64,000 nt of DNA from Lineus longissimus. Taxonomy: Eukaryota; Nemertea; Pilidiophora; Heteronemertea; Lineidae. A program made the position numbers and the translations under genes. The notes beneath the pieces were generated by a model that saw only the letters and a program-made list of their open reading frames with translations, searched no databases and was not told the origin of the DNA. Positions 25,741 to 36,861 of this stretch are shown piece after piece (position 1 is the first letter of the stretch; every line of letters begins with the position of its first letter). Location of the stretch: assembly GCF_910592395.1 (NCBI RefSeq), contig NC_088318.1:5414756-5478755 (forward strand), read 5' to 3'.

Positions 25741-28426
25741 ACAATGTTGTGTTCCATGAATCCTTTTTTTTACATTTTGGACAACATTACATCAAAATCA
25801 GTTTGTTTCGCCCGTTTCTTCAGGATTTGTTGTGCGATGGCGTTGCAGTCGTTTCTGGAACTAGGCACATGTGCTTGACCGAATATTCAAATAATGCTTG
25901 TCATTTTTTCTTGGCCATAGGTGGAAAAAAACGTGCATTCCTGGATGCCTTTTTTCGACCATTACTGTACAAAACGCACAAAAATGTCATAATAATAATA
26001 ATGTGACTAAAACCTTTTTATAATTTAGAGCCCATGAAAATGCCCAAACTTAATTAGTATGAGCACGGGACACATTTGATTGTAGTGGAGTATCACAAGA
26101 CATGTTGGAACAACAGTTATCAATGTCTGTTTGCAAATACTAACCTCAAGTTCTTCATACTACTGTTGAGATACATTTTATGAGATGCTGAAAGAGAAAA
26201 CGAAATCGCTACCTCCTTTCTAGAGTAAAAAGATGTATCTCTGCTATGTTCAACATTCATTCCTCGGCATGATGGAGATTATGACGCCTGCCGTTATCAC
26301 CACGCTAAGCGGGCGAGCGTATGGGGCCGTAGTGACGTTCGTTGTGAATTAATTTAACATGGGGACTAAGACCTCAGAGTATATTTGAGAGGATTCTGTC
26401 CAATACAATTTACTCCAGCCACGGACTACTTTCTCAAGGAGCTGGATAGAATTATAGTATCATGTAAGATCTGCTTATTCACGCCTACCTGAAGAAAGTA
26501 AGTCATGCAAAGCCTGGTTCGATGACAGAGTTCTTCTGACCAGACAGGTGACGATGAAAAGTCTATATAACATGGCTACTGCTCTGACTATATGAGAGTG
26601 GGATAATGGACGGAATCATCGACTGAAATATAACTAACCTCCCCTGCCATTACTGAGAAAGCAAGAGGTGCGAATTCCTCCGTTGACTAAAAGTACGCTG
26701 GTCAGCAGAAAAGACCTTTCGCTAGCAACCGGTTAGGTCAACGTTCAACTATTGTGTCGGCATACGCACACAAAATAATACCACTCAACACTGAATGTAG
26801 TCGCTTGCCTTTCCGGGCGGTTGGGAAGGCTCACTAGATCGTTCCTCCCTGTCAACACACACGATGCAACACGCTGATATGACTGAAATGTTGCTGCTAT
26901 GCAAGCCATGCTTTTCTCCTGTCGGTGCAACTATTGAGAGAGGCCTACTCTATTATGTGGAGAATAAACCCTGCCACAATGGTCTGCCACATTCACGATT
27001 GATAATCAGCCAATATTTGAATGAGGTCATTCAAATCTATGAAATCACTACCGATCAACAATGTTTTGTAATCATTGTCATTGTAGAAGCCAATTTATTT
27101 CATTCTGATCTGTTATGTATTTCTAATTATCATGATCACTTCTTCCGTTTAATTTAGCTACCTCTGAAACTTTCAGAGCATCATGGGAAAAAACCTCTAA
27201 ATTTGTATCTGTAAACCCCTTACATTTAGGCTAACCCTTCTTCATTGTTAGCAGTCGGTTAATCCCTGCACATGTCGTAGGAGCTTCAAGGAGACAGGAC
27301 TGGCCAATCATTTCATTTATCAATCAGTATCACTATCAGTTTTAAGGTATAGGAAGGTTTTAGGAAATCCTGTAGGAGTTAGATATATATATGCACATAA
27401 AGTTTGGTGAGTCTCCCGCTATATTCTTATTCTCAGTTTAGGTTATAACGGTTTAGAGTTGCCTCAGATGAACTCAGCACCTGTAAGGATTGAATGTATT
27501 CAGTTATTCTCTATTTCATGTAATTTGCTTGAGTTATGTTCGGAAACTCCTATAACTATACTTTGTATCTTTAATACCACTTCATATTTATTATCTTGTC
27601 AAGAGTAATTCTTAACTTAGATTGAAGTGGCGTATATTAGCTAGTTTAAACTTTTAAGTGTTTTTTCACAAGTGAGAGCCATGTGGTCCATTGTATTTGA
27701 TTCTTTAATGGCCGACATGTTTAGGCAAGACCCTGGAGGAGTTAATAGTATGACAATGGTATCATTGTGGCGTGGCCCTTCCCAGAATTCATAAGCATAC
27801 CCTGCACAGCTTAGCAAGGGAACAATTGGGACATGACCTTAGGCTAAGGTGACCAGGATACAGGAAACATTATATAATAATTTGACCCATTTGGGAGATT
27901 GGCTCCAATGTTTGGGTGGATGGATTAGCGTAATTTGTTGTTATTGTGATATCTGTATTATGACTGTGTGACTCAATAGGGAGTCTGTTGGTTTGTTTAT
28001 ATGCTATGCTACAATGCAATGCTAAAGCTTTAGCGCATGTCCCTCCATGCTTTGGGTTCTATGCATTGGTTGGTAACTTATGTGTCTTATGTTCTTTATC
28101 ATTATGTTTTATGTCTGTCTTTGTATATATTTCAGTTAATCGTCTCATCTCGTCTAATAGGAAAAGAAAGGCTGAATATAACTAAAAGGAGTTTGTTTAG
28201 TTTTTGCTTTGGACGCATTACAAACAAGTCGCCAGATATCGCTCTTACAGTCATGTTTTATCATGTTTTCGTTTTTTCTCTCAGAACCTGCGAACGGGTG
28301 GTTCTGAAAAATATGATACATATGACGCTGCGAGAAAATGTTCATATTCAATAAACGACGTCCATCCGGTCCTCAGGATGAAAAGATTATTTTTTAGATA
28401 CTATTTGGATTTTGAGATAAGAGTCC
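25741..28426. other. Unit 1 shared flank, no gene confirmed
   Basis: Nearly identical to 54370-57043. It contains open frames of up to 97-105 codons on both strands that are kept in unit 2, but since the surrounding non-coding bases are equally conserved this gives no evidence of coding. No domain was recognised. Confidence 0.5.
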
Positions 28427-29149
28427 GGGCCCGTATTTATCAAGCAACTTAAGTTAGGTATGCCTGAGCGGTGAGTACCATACTAAGCTAAGTACCATAC
28501 TAATGTTGGAATTCACAACTTGACTTAAGTACCTACATAGCTAAGTAGTATACTCAAATTTAGGAATGGTGCCTAGATGTGTCCAAATGTAATTTCCAAG
28601 GGTGTATGTCCCATTTCACAGGCCTTTTATGTACATTTCTGTGGTTTGGAGAAGGTTCTAGGTCGAGCGCCTCAATACGATTCAGATTTCATATTGGGTA
28701 ATGCTTTGGTGATAGGCCTATACTAACTGGGCATGGGCCAGTATCCACTAATTTAGAGCAGTATAGACGCAATGGCTAAGTTGACAAAGAAACCAAATTT
28801 TACAGAGGCTGAAGTGCTGAGATTGACAGAAGAATATGAAAAGGAACTTGAATTGAATTGCTTGTTTCCAAATTCGAGCCAATGTCGCATCTCAGAAAAA
28901 GGCCCAGGCATAGGTTTGAATCACAGAAGCAATGAAAGCACGCAATCCATCGGTTGTGCGGACGAAATCGCAGTTGCTGAAGAAGTGGCAGAACATGTGC
29001 AGCAACATGAAAGATGAATACCGGAAACATCGAAAGGAGAGTGCAAAAACAGGTACGTTTGTTTATTACTTCCTCAAATTTATCTTATAAACTTTTGACT
29101 CATTTTTCCAAATACATATCATGGAAATGAATGGCAACGTGACGTTATC
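28427..29149 (+). mobile_element. PIF/Harbinger element, partial 5' copy (H1a)
   Basis: It starts 'gggcccgtatttatcaagcaacttaagttagg', at the same junction with host DNA as the Harbinger of unit 2 (57044). It runs through ORF1 exon 1 and most of the first intron, then stops and is followed by 31 bp of foreign sequence and a second, full-length Harbinger start (29179). The transposase half is absent. Confidence 0.8.
28772..29052 (+). pseudogene. Harbinger ORF1 (Myb/SANT-like) exon 1, frameshifted
   Basis: It begins MAKLTKKPNFTEAEVLRLTEEY, then shifts frame after 'EKELEL' relative to the unit 2 copy and ends early in the wrong frame. The exon's donor is kept ('aaaaacag|gtacg', 29053). It retains the ancestral TAC (Tyr) codon after 'AAAGATGAA' where both other copies have TAA. 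There is no second exon. Confidence 0.8.
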
Positions 29150-29180
29150 AAATTATTATATAATGTTTCCTGTATCCTGG
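29150..29180 (-). other. 31-bp inverted filler at the Harbinger 1a/1b junction
   Basis: The 31 bases here are the exact reverse complement of 27853-27883, about 1.3 kb upstream in the host flank. They sit precisely between the truncated and the complete Harbinger copies, overlapping the first two G of the latter. This is typical of template switching during break repair. Confidence 0.8.
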
Positions 29181-29598
29181 GCCCGTATTTATTAAGCAAC
29201 TTAAGTTAGGTATGCCTAAGCGGTAAGTACCATACTAAGCTAAGTACCATACTTATGTTGGAATTCACAACTTGACTTAAGTACCTACAGTTAAGCCCAT
29301 AATTATTCATACCCTTGACAATTTTGGAGTTTTTTGTGTCTGTACATTTTATTTCTTTATTTATTTATATTCAAGTGGCATGCACATGTGAAAGAGGTTG
29401 ATAACAAGTACTTCAAGGGGTAATTTCTTTTATGCAATGTTTTTTTGTATTTTATTTCAATGTATTAACAAAAAGTGGCATGTCCAAAATTATTCATACC
29501 CCACTGACCCCCCTTACAGGTCTTAAGTATAAGGCTATTTCTTGTTTACCAACTAGTCGGGTTGGGTAATATTGTAAGTCACAATGATGTTATGCAAT

Positions 29599-31125
29599 TG
29601 TAACGGGAAAGCCGTTCTGAGCGGTCAAGGTGTCACTAGAGACAGGGACAAAGGCACAATCAGGAAGACATTTCTGAATTCCTCAGGCAGGGACTTTCAA
29701 AAGGGATCAGGGCCATGGAGAATTGGAGGATATGAGTCAGGAAGATGAAGATGCTACTCTACCACAAAGGACAGACACTTATATGTGATTATAGATTTTA
29801 ATATCAACACTTGACTTCAACTATTTACAACTATTTACAACTACACAAATACAGTGACAAAACATGGAACTCTTTAAACACGGCAATCAGCGCTTGGTCT
29901 GATTAAAACACTCCCCAAACAATCTCATATTTACAGTAACTGGTTGAGAGAAGGATATTGACTCATGTCAATATCTTCGCCTTCTATAAGACGGACCAAG
30001 AGTTCAATTAACTCGTCCAAAAACTCAACTAGATCTTCCAGTTCTATAAAAGTGCCATTGATGATGATATCATCTGGATATATGTGCACACTTGGTGCAT
30101 TCAGGGGAACTGAAGGTTCTGGCATCTTTAGAATTGATTGTTTACCTCCCCAGAAATACCAATAGATTAGATAGGATTGCTCAAATATAACCCTCCGGGT
30201 TTAGGAGCTGACTCAAGTCAATTTGGAGTTGGTACAACCAAAAAGATCAAGGCTACTGCCTTTGCTTTGTCTATAGATTAATCAAAGTACATTCATCCTC
30301 ATGGATAACCAGCGCTGCTATTAGCAAGCTACACAATGCATGAACATGTGCGTGAGGAATCTGACAGAATGTAAGACAGTACTAACCTTACCTAAATGAT
30401 AATTCTCAGTGTACTAGTAAGAGTTCTACTAGGAGAACCGCTAGTTGGCTAATTGGTCTAATTGATGTAATTGGTGTAATTGGGCCTGGTGTGCAGGCAA
30501 TCTCATTGTTTTGGGGCTTACATGAGCTTTTATACCCCCCTACGGGGTCCTTCCACGGGCTACCCCGTCCCCAGATAATTCACGATCCTTGAAAGATGCT
30601 CGAAGTTTTGAAAGATGCACCAACTTTAGGCACAATTTGTGACCACACTTCAAAATCCAGAGTATTGAAATCGACATCCCCAGATGCTATAAACACTTTA
30701 TGCTCAAAATATCCTGCTTTTGAACCACTTTAAAACTTACAACACGTGAAAACAAAGGTCCAGCTTCCAAAAAAATTGATGAGAATGACGTCATCAAACA
30801 TGGCGGACAAGTTTACAAAAGTCCGAAATTGCACCCATAAAAACACTTATTACAAATACACAGTAACTTATAAACTTACCAGGAAGCTCTAGATTAATTG
30901 GTCCTAAGGAGACAAAGGTCTCTCTAAAGTTTGATGATCTAACACCACACAGTTTTGTGTAAAATTGTCTTCAAACACGAAAATCTGCTCCGGTAAAAAT
31001 CTTCTAGGTACACATAAAATGCAAACCCGGAGAACGAGTACTGACGGCACAGCGGTTGTATGTACAATGCGGACTTAAACAGGTCCCAAGACGAAACGAA
31101 GGAGCTAACGGTTAATTTTGTTACA
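29599..31125 (-). repeat. Gypsy 3' LTR (1527 bp)
   Basis: It runs from tgtaacggg at 29599 to ttttgttaca at 31125. Relative to the 5' LTR it lacks about 30 bp ('atagttttaccacatg...', present near 40217) and has about 21 bp extra ('taaagtttgatgatctaac', near 30916). An acidic 64-codon open frame (30125-29931, minus) is also present in the other LTR. Confidence 0.95.
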
Positions 31126-31138
31126 TTAACCCCCCCGG
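31126..31138 (-). other. Polypurine tract of the Gypsy element
   Basis: On the minus strand the bases just before the 3' LTR read CCGGGGGGGTTAA. A G-run next to the LTR is the expected plus-strand primer site. Confidence 0.6.
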
Positions 31139-31950
31139 TTGAAACATTGACGCCCTCGTCAATAACTTCTTTGCCTCAAACAAAATTAAACTACATAAGT
31201 AAAAGCTGTCTTAAAACCAAAGTTCCAAAAGTTTCAATTACCCTATGCACAATATACTACACAAACTTCAACAGTACAGTACGGTATCAAATAAAATCTT
31301 ATGTACACAATAAAACACACATCATCTCCCAACTGTTCTTATCACATCCTGACTTCATAACTTGAGACATTCCCAAGAGCACCTTTCCCATTCTCAACTT
31401 TTTCTGACGGTGATCAATCTAAAACATACAGCACCTGCACAGTGCAAGACCACTGCAACACCAAAATATCCGACTAGTAAAACACAGGTATATAAATGTA
31501 CAACAAATGGTTCAAAATACTTATAAAATTTGTTTACCCGAGAAAACCAGTTCAAATTGAAACATTCAACACTTGCAATATTCCACTACTCACAATCACA
31601 AAATATCGTATCTAAATAACGCTGTCAAAGTTGAGATTCAAGCATCAAGGCTAAAATAACTGTTCATGGACAGCGCTTAAAATCTCAATCGGCAGGTCGG
31701 GTTGCTATATACACAATATTATAAGCGGTTATCAAAAATACTTGGAATGCACCGTTATCAAAATACTCTTAAATGCACAACAGTCACATAAACTTTGAAA
31801 TGAAACAACATGTAATGGCAGTCAGCCTAAACTTTGAAAAAACTAGTTTCTACTTAAATTGGTTTATACAACAGGCTTCATATCGCCTCACGAACAATCC
31901 TTAAGCTAGATGAGTAAGTTTACACTCACGAGAAACAGAGTCAAAGTCAT
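31139..31950. other. Gypsy 3' untranslated region, no ORF
   Basis: About 800 bases lie between the stop of the accessory ORF and the polypurine tract. They are A+T-rich and hold no supported coding sequence. Confidence 0.6.
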
Positions 31951-32733
31951 TTATTTAAACATTTCAAAAATACTGTCCAGCGAGTCGTTGTCATCACGCT
32001 CGTTGGTGAACTTGAAAAATCGTATATCTGCGCCGGATTCCTCCTCGTTTTCTGCAGGGCGAGTTTCCACTGTTTGGGCCGAAGTGCAAGTGCAACTACA
32101 CTTCCTATTCACCAGTTCCTCTAGCAGCGCGGTCTGCCTGTCCAGCTGGGACTTGATTAGTGGCCAGTTGTCCTCTAATGGCGACGGTCGTCGTTCGGCT
32201 ACTAATACCTCGTTTACTATACTCAATATATTCTGCTTCAGCTCAGCTGATACCTCTGAACTGATAGCACTTCCCTTGTTGGACTCGTTGCCCAAAACAG
32301 GGTCAGGTCGCGTCTCCTCGGTATTACGGCTATTGTCGGCAACTGGATGGACAGTCAAGTCCAGGGGTTCGCAGTTGTCCCCAATTACTGTATGTGTTGC
32401 CTTAGGCAACTGTGCCGGCGTGTAACTTGCCTTAGCAAAGGGAATGCAGACAGCACTCCCAAGCCGCGGTGTCGAGCCAACAAAGTCACCCTTCTGCCAA
32501 TCCCGTCTCCTTCCTCCCATGGCCTTCATGAAGGGGTATCCTTTGTTTGCCTCACGTCTGTGTCTCGCGTAAAAGTGTCTTGAGGCCGTAAACTTGTTTT
32601 TCATGCGCGCCTGACACAGCAGGCAGTACCATGGTACACTGGAAGCAGGTAGGTGGTGTTTCATAACGTGGGCCACCGCCCCGTGAAACGCTGTGGCCTT
32701 CACTTCACATTCTTCGCACTGGAAAGTCGACAT
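31951..32733 (-). CDS. Gypsy accessory ORF: double C2H2 zinc finger protein with a CtBP-type motif
   Basis: 260 codons from ATG at 32733 in the context ACCACCATGT. The open frame itself extends to 32817, overlapping the end of integrase by 11 nt. I chose 32733 because a strong acceptor 'tctccctctctatttcag' ends 7 nt before it. Near the N-terminus are two C2H2 fingers: CEEC-x12-H-x3-H (first Cys at residue 6) and CLLC-x12-H-x4-H (first Cys at residue 37). Residues 123-127 are PLDLT, matching the CtBP corepressor-binding consensus PxDLS/T. A Cys-rich 'KCSCTC' lies near residue 215 and the tail is acidic. The reading frame has no stops. It sits where retroviruses carry env but shows no signal peptide or membrane segment, so it is not an envelope. 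Nuclear or nucleic-acid-binding function is inferred. Confidence 0.7.
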   Translation of the reverse strand: MSTFQCEECEVKATAFHGAVAHVMKHHLPASSVPWYCLLCQARMKNKFTASRHFYARHRREANKGYPFMKAMGGRRRDWQKGDFVGSTPRLGSAVCIPFAKASYTPAQLPKATHTVIGDNCEPLDLTVHPVADNSRNTEETRPDPVLGNESNKGSAISSEVSAELKQNILSIVNEVLVAERRPSPLEDNWPLIKSQLDRQTALLEELVNRKCSCTCTSAQTVETRPAENEEESGADIRFFKFTNERDDNDSLDSIFEMFK

Positions 32734-32738
32734 GGTGG

Positions 32739-32758
32739 TCTGAAATAGAGAGGGAGAT
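32739..32758 (-). promoter_or_regulatory. Splice acceptor for the Gypsy accessory ORF
   Basis: The minus strand reads 'atctccctctctatttcag|A', with AG at 32741-32740. The polypyrimidine tract is strong and the first ATG follows directly. Paired with the LTR donor at 39913 it would make a subgenomic mRNA. Confidence 0.6.
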
Positions 32759-32806
32759 ATTTTAATGTATTTGGGACCATCTCCAAACTTTCCATAGTTT
32801 GGGTGG

Positions 32807-34369
32807 CTACTGACCATACTTGGGATAATTCTTCGACTCCTTCAGCGCTTCTTTTGCCCAGGGCAAATATACAGTTCCTGAGTAAGGCTTCAGGCGGTTG
32901 TGGTGTACTGTTTTATTTTTGCCCCGCGCATCAAGTTGGACGCGATAATCCAGGTCATTTATTTTATACAAGACCAAATATGGACCCTCATAGGTGCGGC
33001 GTAACTTTGGCGTAATGTGGAGTTGGGTAATGTCCGACAAGACCCACACAAGACCGCCCCTCTGGTACTGGTTGAGGCATGTCTTTGCATCATAGTACCC
33101 CTTTCTCCGAACAGCGGATTTTTTAAGATTTTTCCTCGCTACATCGTGTGCTCTGAGGAATCGATCTCGGAGGTGTGAAACATACTCTCCGTATGATGTC
33201 ACATTTTCATCTGGGTCTAGCTTCCCGGTACCAAACATGATTTCGGAGGGGAGCCTGACCTCCCGACCCAACATTAGCATGTTTGGTGACAATCCGGTGG
33301 ATTCATGTGGGGTGGCCCTATAAGCTGCTGCCATACAGCCCAAATTTTCGTCCCACTTGGTTTGCTGCCCTTTCATATAGGCCTTGATCATGCGCACAAG
33401 AGTCTTATTGAAGCGTTCCACTACCCCATTACAGGCTGCATGACCACTGGCAGTGCGTGTTTTTCTTATTTCCAGCAGTTTGCAAACTTCAGCGAATATT
33501 TTACTTTCATAGTTCCTCCCCTGGTCGCTATGGAGATCTAGTGGACACCCGAACCTGGCGATGACTTCATTCATTATCTTATCAGCACAAGTTACTGCTG
33601 TTTGGTCAGGGACAGCAAACAGTTCGACCCACTTTGTCCAATAGTCGCAAACTGACAGTACATAGCGATTACCCTTATCAGAAAGCGGAAAGGGACCAAG
33701 AATATCGGTGGACAATCTGTCAAGCACACCACCTACAGGCATTGAGCCTAACGGTGCACGTGGTGGTTTGTATGATGGTTTAATAGGCGCACAATCGTCA
33801 CATCTGGCTATGCAAATTGCCACATCTTCCCTAACACCAAACCAATAGAAGTGTCTGAGGAGTTTATCTACTGTCTTTTTCTTCCCTAAATGCCCCCCAT
33901 TTAGTAAGGCTGCGTGGTTCATTAGCAGCACCTCAGTTCTCATGGCCCGTGGAACCAGAAATTGGAGATAGTTATCAGTGCCATCTCTTTTTGCAAACTT
34001 CTTGAACAGCACTCCACTTCTCATACATAAACTACTCCAGTTATTCCAGTAATGGCGTGTGGTCTGACTGGATTCACACACTTCATTGCCATAAGGGCGG
34101 ACACCATTCTCTTGCCACTTCATCAGAGGTGCTAAGTCTGGATCTTTGAGCTGCTTAGCTCTAAGTTCTTCCAGATCTTCATTCACTGGGACAGACACAG
34201 ACTGGTGTTGATTTTCTGACCTCAAGGTGACACGTTTAACTTCACTGTGGTCATACCAGTCACTCAACATATTCATGGCCCTCTTTTGGCACTTATTACA
34301 AGGCCCACATGGTATTGTGTCATTTGTGTCTACACATTGACAATCCCGAGGGTTGGGACACCTAGACAT
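32807..34369 (-). CDS. Gypsy integrase (C-terminal part of pol)
   Basis: About 520 residues. An HHCC zinc finger ('HAALLNGGH...RCDDC') is followed by the catalytic core, with the first Asp in 'DRLSTDILGPF', the second in 'LHSDQGRNYES' and the Glu in 'GVVERFNKTL' (a D,D-35-E arrangement), then a GPY/F-type module ('YEGPYLVLYKINDLDYRVQ'). It inserts the cDNA copy into the genome. No chromodomain is visible after GPY/F. The frame is intact from the RNase H/integrase linker onward. Because of the upstream breaks it is cut off from the RT in this copy. Confidence 0.9.
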   Translation of the reverse strand: MSRCPNPRDCQCVDTNDTIPCGPCNKCQKRAMNMLSDWYDHSEVKRVTLRSENQHQSVSVPVNEDLEELRAKQLKDPDLAPLMKWQENGVRPYGNEVCESSQTTRHYWNNWSSLCMRSGVLFKKFAKRDGTDNYLQFLVPRAMRTEVLLMNHAALLNGGHLGKKKTVDKLLRHFYWFGVREDVAICIARCDDCAPIKPSYKPPRAPLGSMPVGGVLDRLSTDILGPFPLSDKGNRYVLSVCDYWTKWVELFAVPDQTAVTCADKIMNEVIARFGCPLDLHSDQGRNYESKIFAEVCKLLEIRKTRTASGHAACNGVVERFNKTLVRMIKAYMKGQQTKWDENLGCMAAAYRATPHESTGLSPNMLMLGREVRLPSEIMFGTGKLDPDENVTSYGEYVSHLRDRFLRAHDVARKNLKKSAVRRKGYYDAKTCLNQYQRGGLVWVLSDITQLHITPKLRRTYEGPYLVLYKINDLDYRVQLDARGKNKTVHHNRLKPYSGTVYLPWAKEALKESKNYPKYGQ

Positions 34370-36324
34370 GCTGTCAGCATTTTGATGGTTTTTTCCTGCT
34401 CTGTACTGAATTTCAAAGGAATATTGAGACAGCTTTTCAATCCACCTGGCTATTCTGTCTTTGGGCTCTTATAGTGAGTAGAGCCATAATATAGCCTGAT
34501 GGTCAGTTCTTACAGTAAAAGTAGGTTGGCCAACAAGTAATATTTGTAGTACTCTATGAAGAATTTGACCGCCAGGAGCTCACGGTCTGTCACGCAGTAG
34601 TTTTTCTCTGCTTTGTTCAGTGTCCTTGACCCATATGCTATGACTCGCTCCTCACCGTCCTGAATCTGGGACAGAACCCCACCAATTGTCTCCCCACTGG
34701 CATCACAGTCCAGTATATATTTGCAGTTGGGCTTTGGATAAGCCATCACTGGTGGACTAGTAAGTTTCTGCTTGAGGTCATCAAACGCCTCTTGGCACTT
34801 GTCTGTCCATGCAAATCTCTTGTCTTTTTGGGTTAATTCTGTGAGGGGTCGCACTATTTCTGAAAAGCCTTTAATATGGCGGCGGTAATAGGAGGCTAGC
34901 CCCAGTACTGCACGAACATCGGTCTGATTCTTTGGAGTTGGCCAGTTGACTAGCTTCATGACATTGTCTGGATTTGGTCTGATGCCAGATTTGTTGACCA
35001 AGTGGCCTAAGAATAATACTTCAGTTTGAAGGAAAGCACATTTTGCTGGCTTCAGTTTCAACCCTGCATCACTTAGACGCTGAAAGACCTCGTGGAGTCT
35101 CGCCAAGTGTGTGTCAAAATTGGTCGCGTGGCAGATAATGTCATCGAGGTACAAGACCACGGAAATCCACTGCATGGCTCCCAAAACTATCTCAATGAGT
35201 CTTTGAAAAGTCTGCGCTGAGTTGGCGCTGCCAAACGGCATGTATAGGAACTCGTAGAGTCCATACCTTGAACAAATCGCCGTTTTTGGAATGTCTGATT
35301 CCCTTACTGGCACATTGTTGTAAGCGCTCGTGACGTCCATAGTGGAGAACAGTGTTGCTCCACTCAGTGCACTAAGACAATCTGCAACACGTGGCAAAGG
35401 TGTTGCTTCACTTACTGGCTTGATTATTTTATTTACCCGTCGGAAATCACAACAGGGACGCACTGTACCATCCTTTTTCTTGACTAAAACAATCGGGGAA
35501 GCCCAAGTAGAGGTGGAGGGGCGTATTGTCCCTTGTTTTAGCAGTTTTTGAATGCTTTTCCGCTCATCATCTTGATACGCCAGCAGTACTTTATGTGGAT
35601 TTTGTTTAATTGGGAGTGCATCCCCTGTATCGATTACATGCTCAACTAAATTGGTTTGCCCAATATCATTCTCATCTTTGGAGAAAACATGTTGGAATTC
35701 AAGTAACAGCTTTGCCAATTCCACTCTCTGTGGTTGGGTCAAGTTGATTGACGAGCGCTCAAACAAGTCTATGAGGTGTTCCGGTAACTCGGGAATTTCC
35801 TCGGTTACCTTGGGCTTTTCGCTCTCTGATGGCCCTTTTCCGTCCTTCGTCAATTTACGTTTATTCCCCCCTTCCTCTACCGTCACTTTTCTCAACCCCC
35901 CATGCCCAGCCTCAGTGTCTTCTTTGACACTCATAATATCTGGGGTCTCTACTTTTAAGCGGCGTGTGCACGCATAGTCATCCCTCACTTCAGGGTTTTC
36001 CTCTTCACAAATTACCTCTAATGGCTCACTCCCATCATTAGCCATGCCCATCGTCATATCCTGTTTGATAGACTTGGGTACCCTGTCTGGGTTCAAAACT
36101 CTCACTTTTATAGTCGCATTGTCCAATGCATTCACCAAGCATGGTGCTACAATAACTCCCAATGTTTCAGTTGTTCTTTCTAAATTCTCTACCAACAAAC
36201 AATGGTCACAGCTTTCTGGACCCCCTTCGCTGGTCTCAACAAAACAGTCTACTATACACTCACTTAGTGCAGGCACCATTGTATGCAGCATAGACTCTTC
36301 TAGCTTTGGCTTGTACTCCAACAA
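34370..36324 (-). pseudogene. Gypsy pol: reverse transcriptase and RNase H, broken
   Basis: The frame from 36324 to 34510 holds the RT palm and fingers: 'ASPIVLVKKKDGTVRPCCDFRRVN', 'MPFGSANSAQTFQRL', the catalytic 'VVLYLDDIICHA', then 'LGHLVNKSGIRP', the connection 'ASYYRRHIKGFS' and RNase H 'ILDCDASGETIGGVL'. Near 34535 one base appears to be missing, because the expected RNase H end ('TVRTDHQAI') continues in another frame. A TAA at about 34472 then interrupts that frame before the integrase ORF. The start of this frame also overlaps the protease frame by about 65 nt, with a further shift near 36310-36330. At least three lesions separate protease, RT and integrase. I cannot exclude that the protease-RT shift is a natural frameshift site. 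Confidence 0.88.
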
Positions 36325-36673
36325 GCTTCAAGGGTACTTCAACCCCATTAATAATCATCACTTTGTCTTTTAACAACAAGTTTGCAGGCCCTTCTGGCTC
36401 TTTCAATAAAATATCTGCCCCTAGCAGTATATCATCCTCTATCTCTGCCACAATAATTTCTCTTTGAATTGTGAGTGGGCCGAGTTTCAGTTCAAATTTT
36501 GCTTTCCCAAGTCGCGATATAGGATTCCCGTCAGCACCTGTCATTATCTCAGGTTTCTCTTCTATATCTAATATAGGTCGCTGTTCTTTCTCAATCTGTT
36601 CGTAAATTTTTTTAGACATGAATGTCTTACTGGCCCCAGAATCTACAGTTACTAAAACCTCTTTGTTTTGCAC
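36260..36673 (-). CDS. Gypsy aspartic protease
   Basis: 'VLVTVDSGASKTFMSKKIYEQI' near the N-terminus contains the retropepsin DSGA active site. Further on, 'EIEDDILLGADILL' matches the second conserved block (I-L-G-x-D). The open frame is different from gag and from RT, overlapping the RT frame by 65 nt. It extends upstream without an ATG, which suggests translation by frameshifting from gag. Confidence 0.82.
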   Translation of the reverse strand: MQNKEVLVTVDSGASKTFMSKKIYEQIEKEQRPILDIEEKPEIMTGADGNPISRLGKAKFELKLGPLTIQREIIVAEIEDDILLGADILLKEPEGPANLLLKDKVMIINGVEVPLKLVGVQAKARRVYAAYNGACTK

Positions 36674-36861
36674 TGTACCTATTACATAAACCCCACAAGG
36701 CAGAGACTTCTGTTGCCTTACTTTTTCATCTTTTTCAATGCCACTCTTAACTTCAATTTTACCACTAATTTTACCAGTTTTTAGCCCTATTTTATCGCAA
36801 CTTTTTGTCAGCTCAACCGAACTTTTGCAGACCGTTTCCTTGCCCTCAGGAACGGCCTGAT

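Noticed and set aside
26864-27157. 97-codon + strand frame conserved at 55477-55770
   Set aside because: The flanking non-coding DNA is equally conserved between the recent duplicates, so conservation says nothing about coding. No domain or splice support.
31951-32817. Reading the Gypsy accessory ORF as an envelope gene
   Set aside because: No signal peptide, transmembrane segment, furin-type site or fusion peptide. It has zinc fingers instead.
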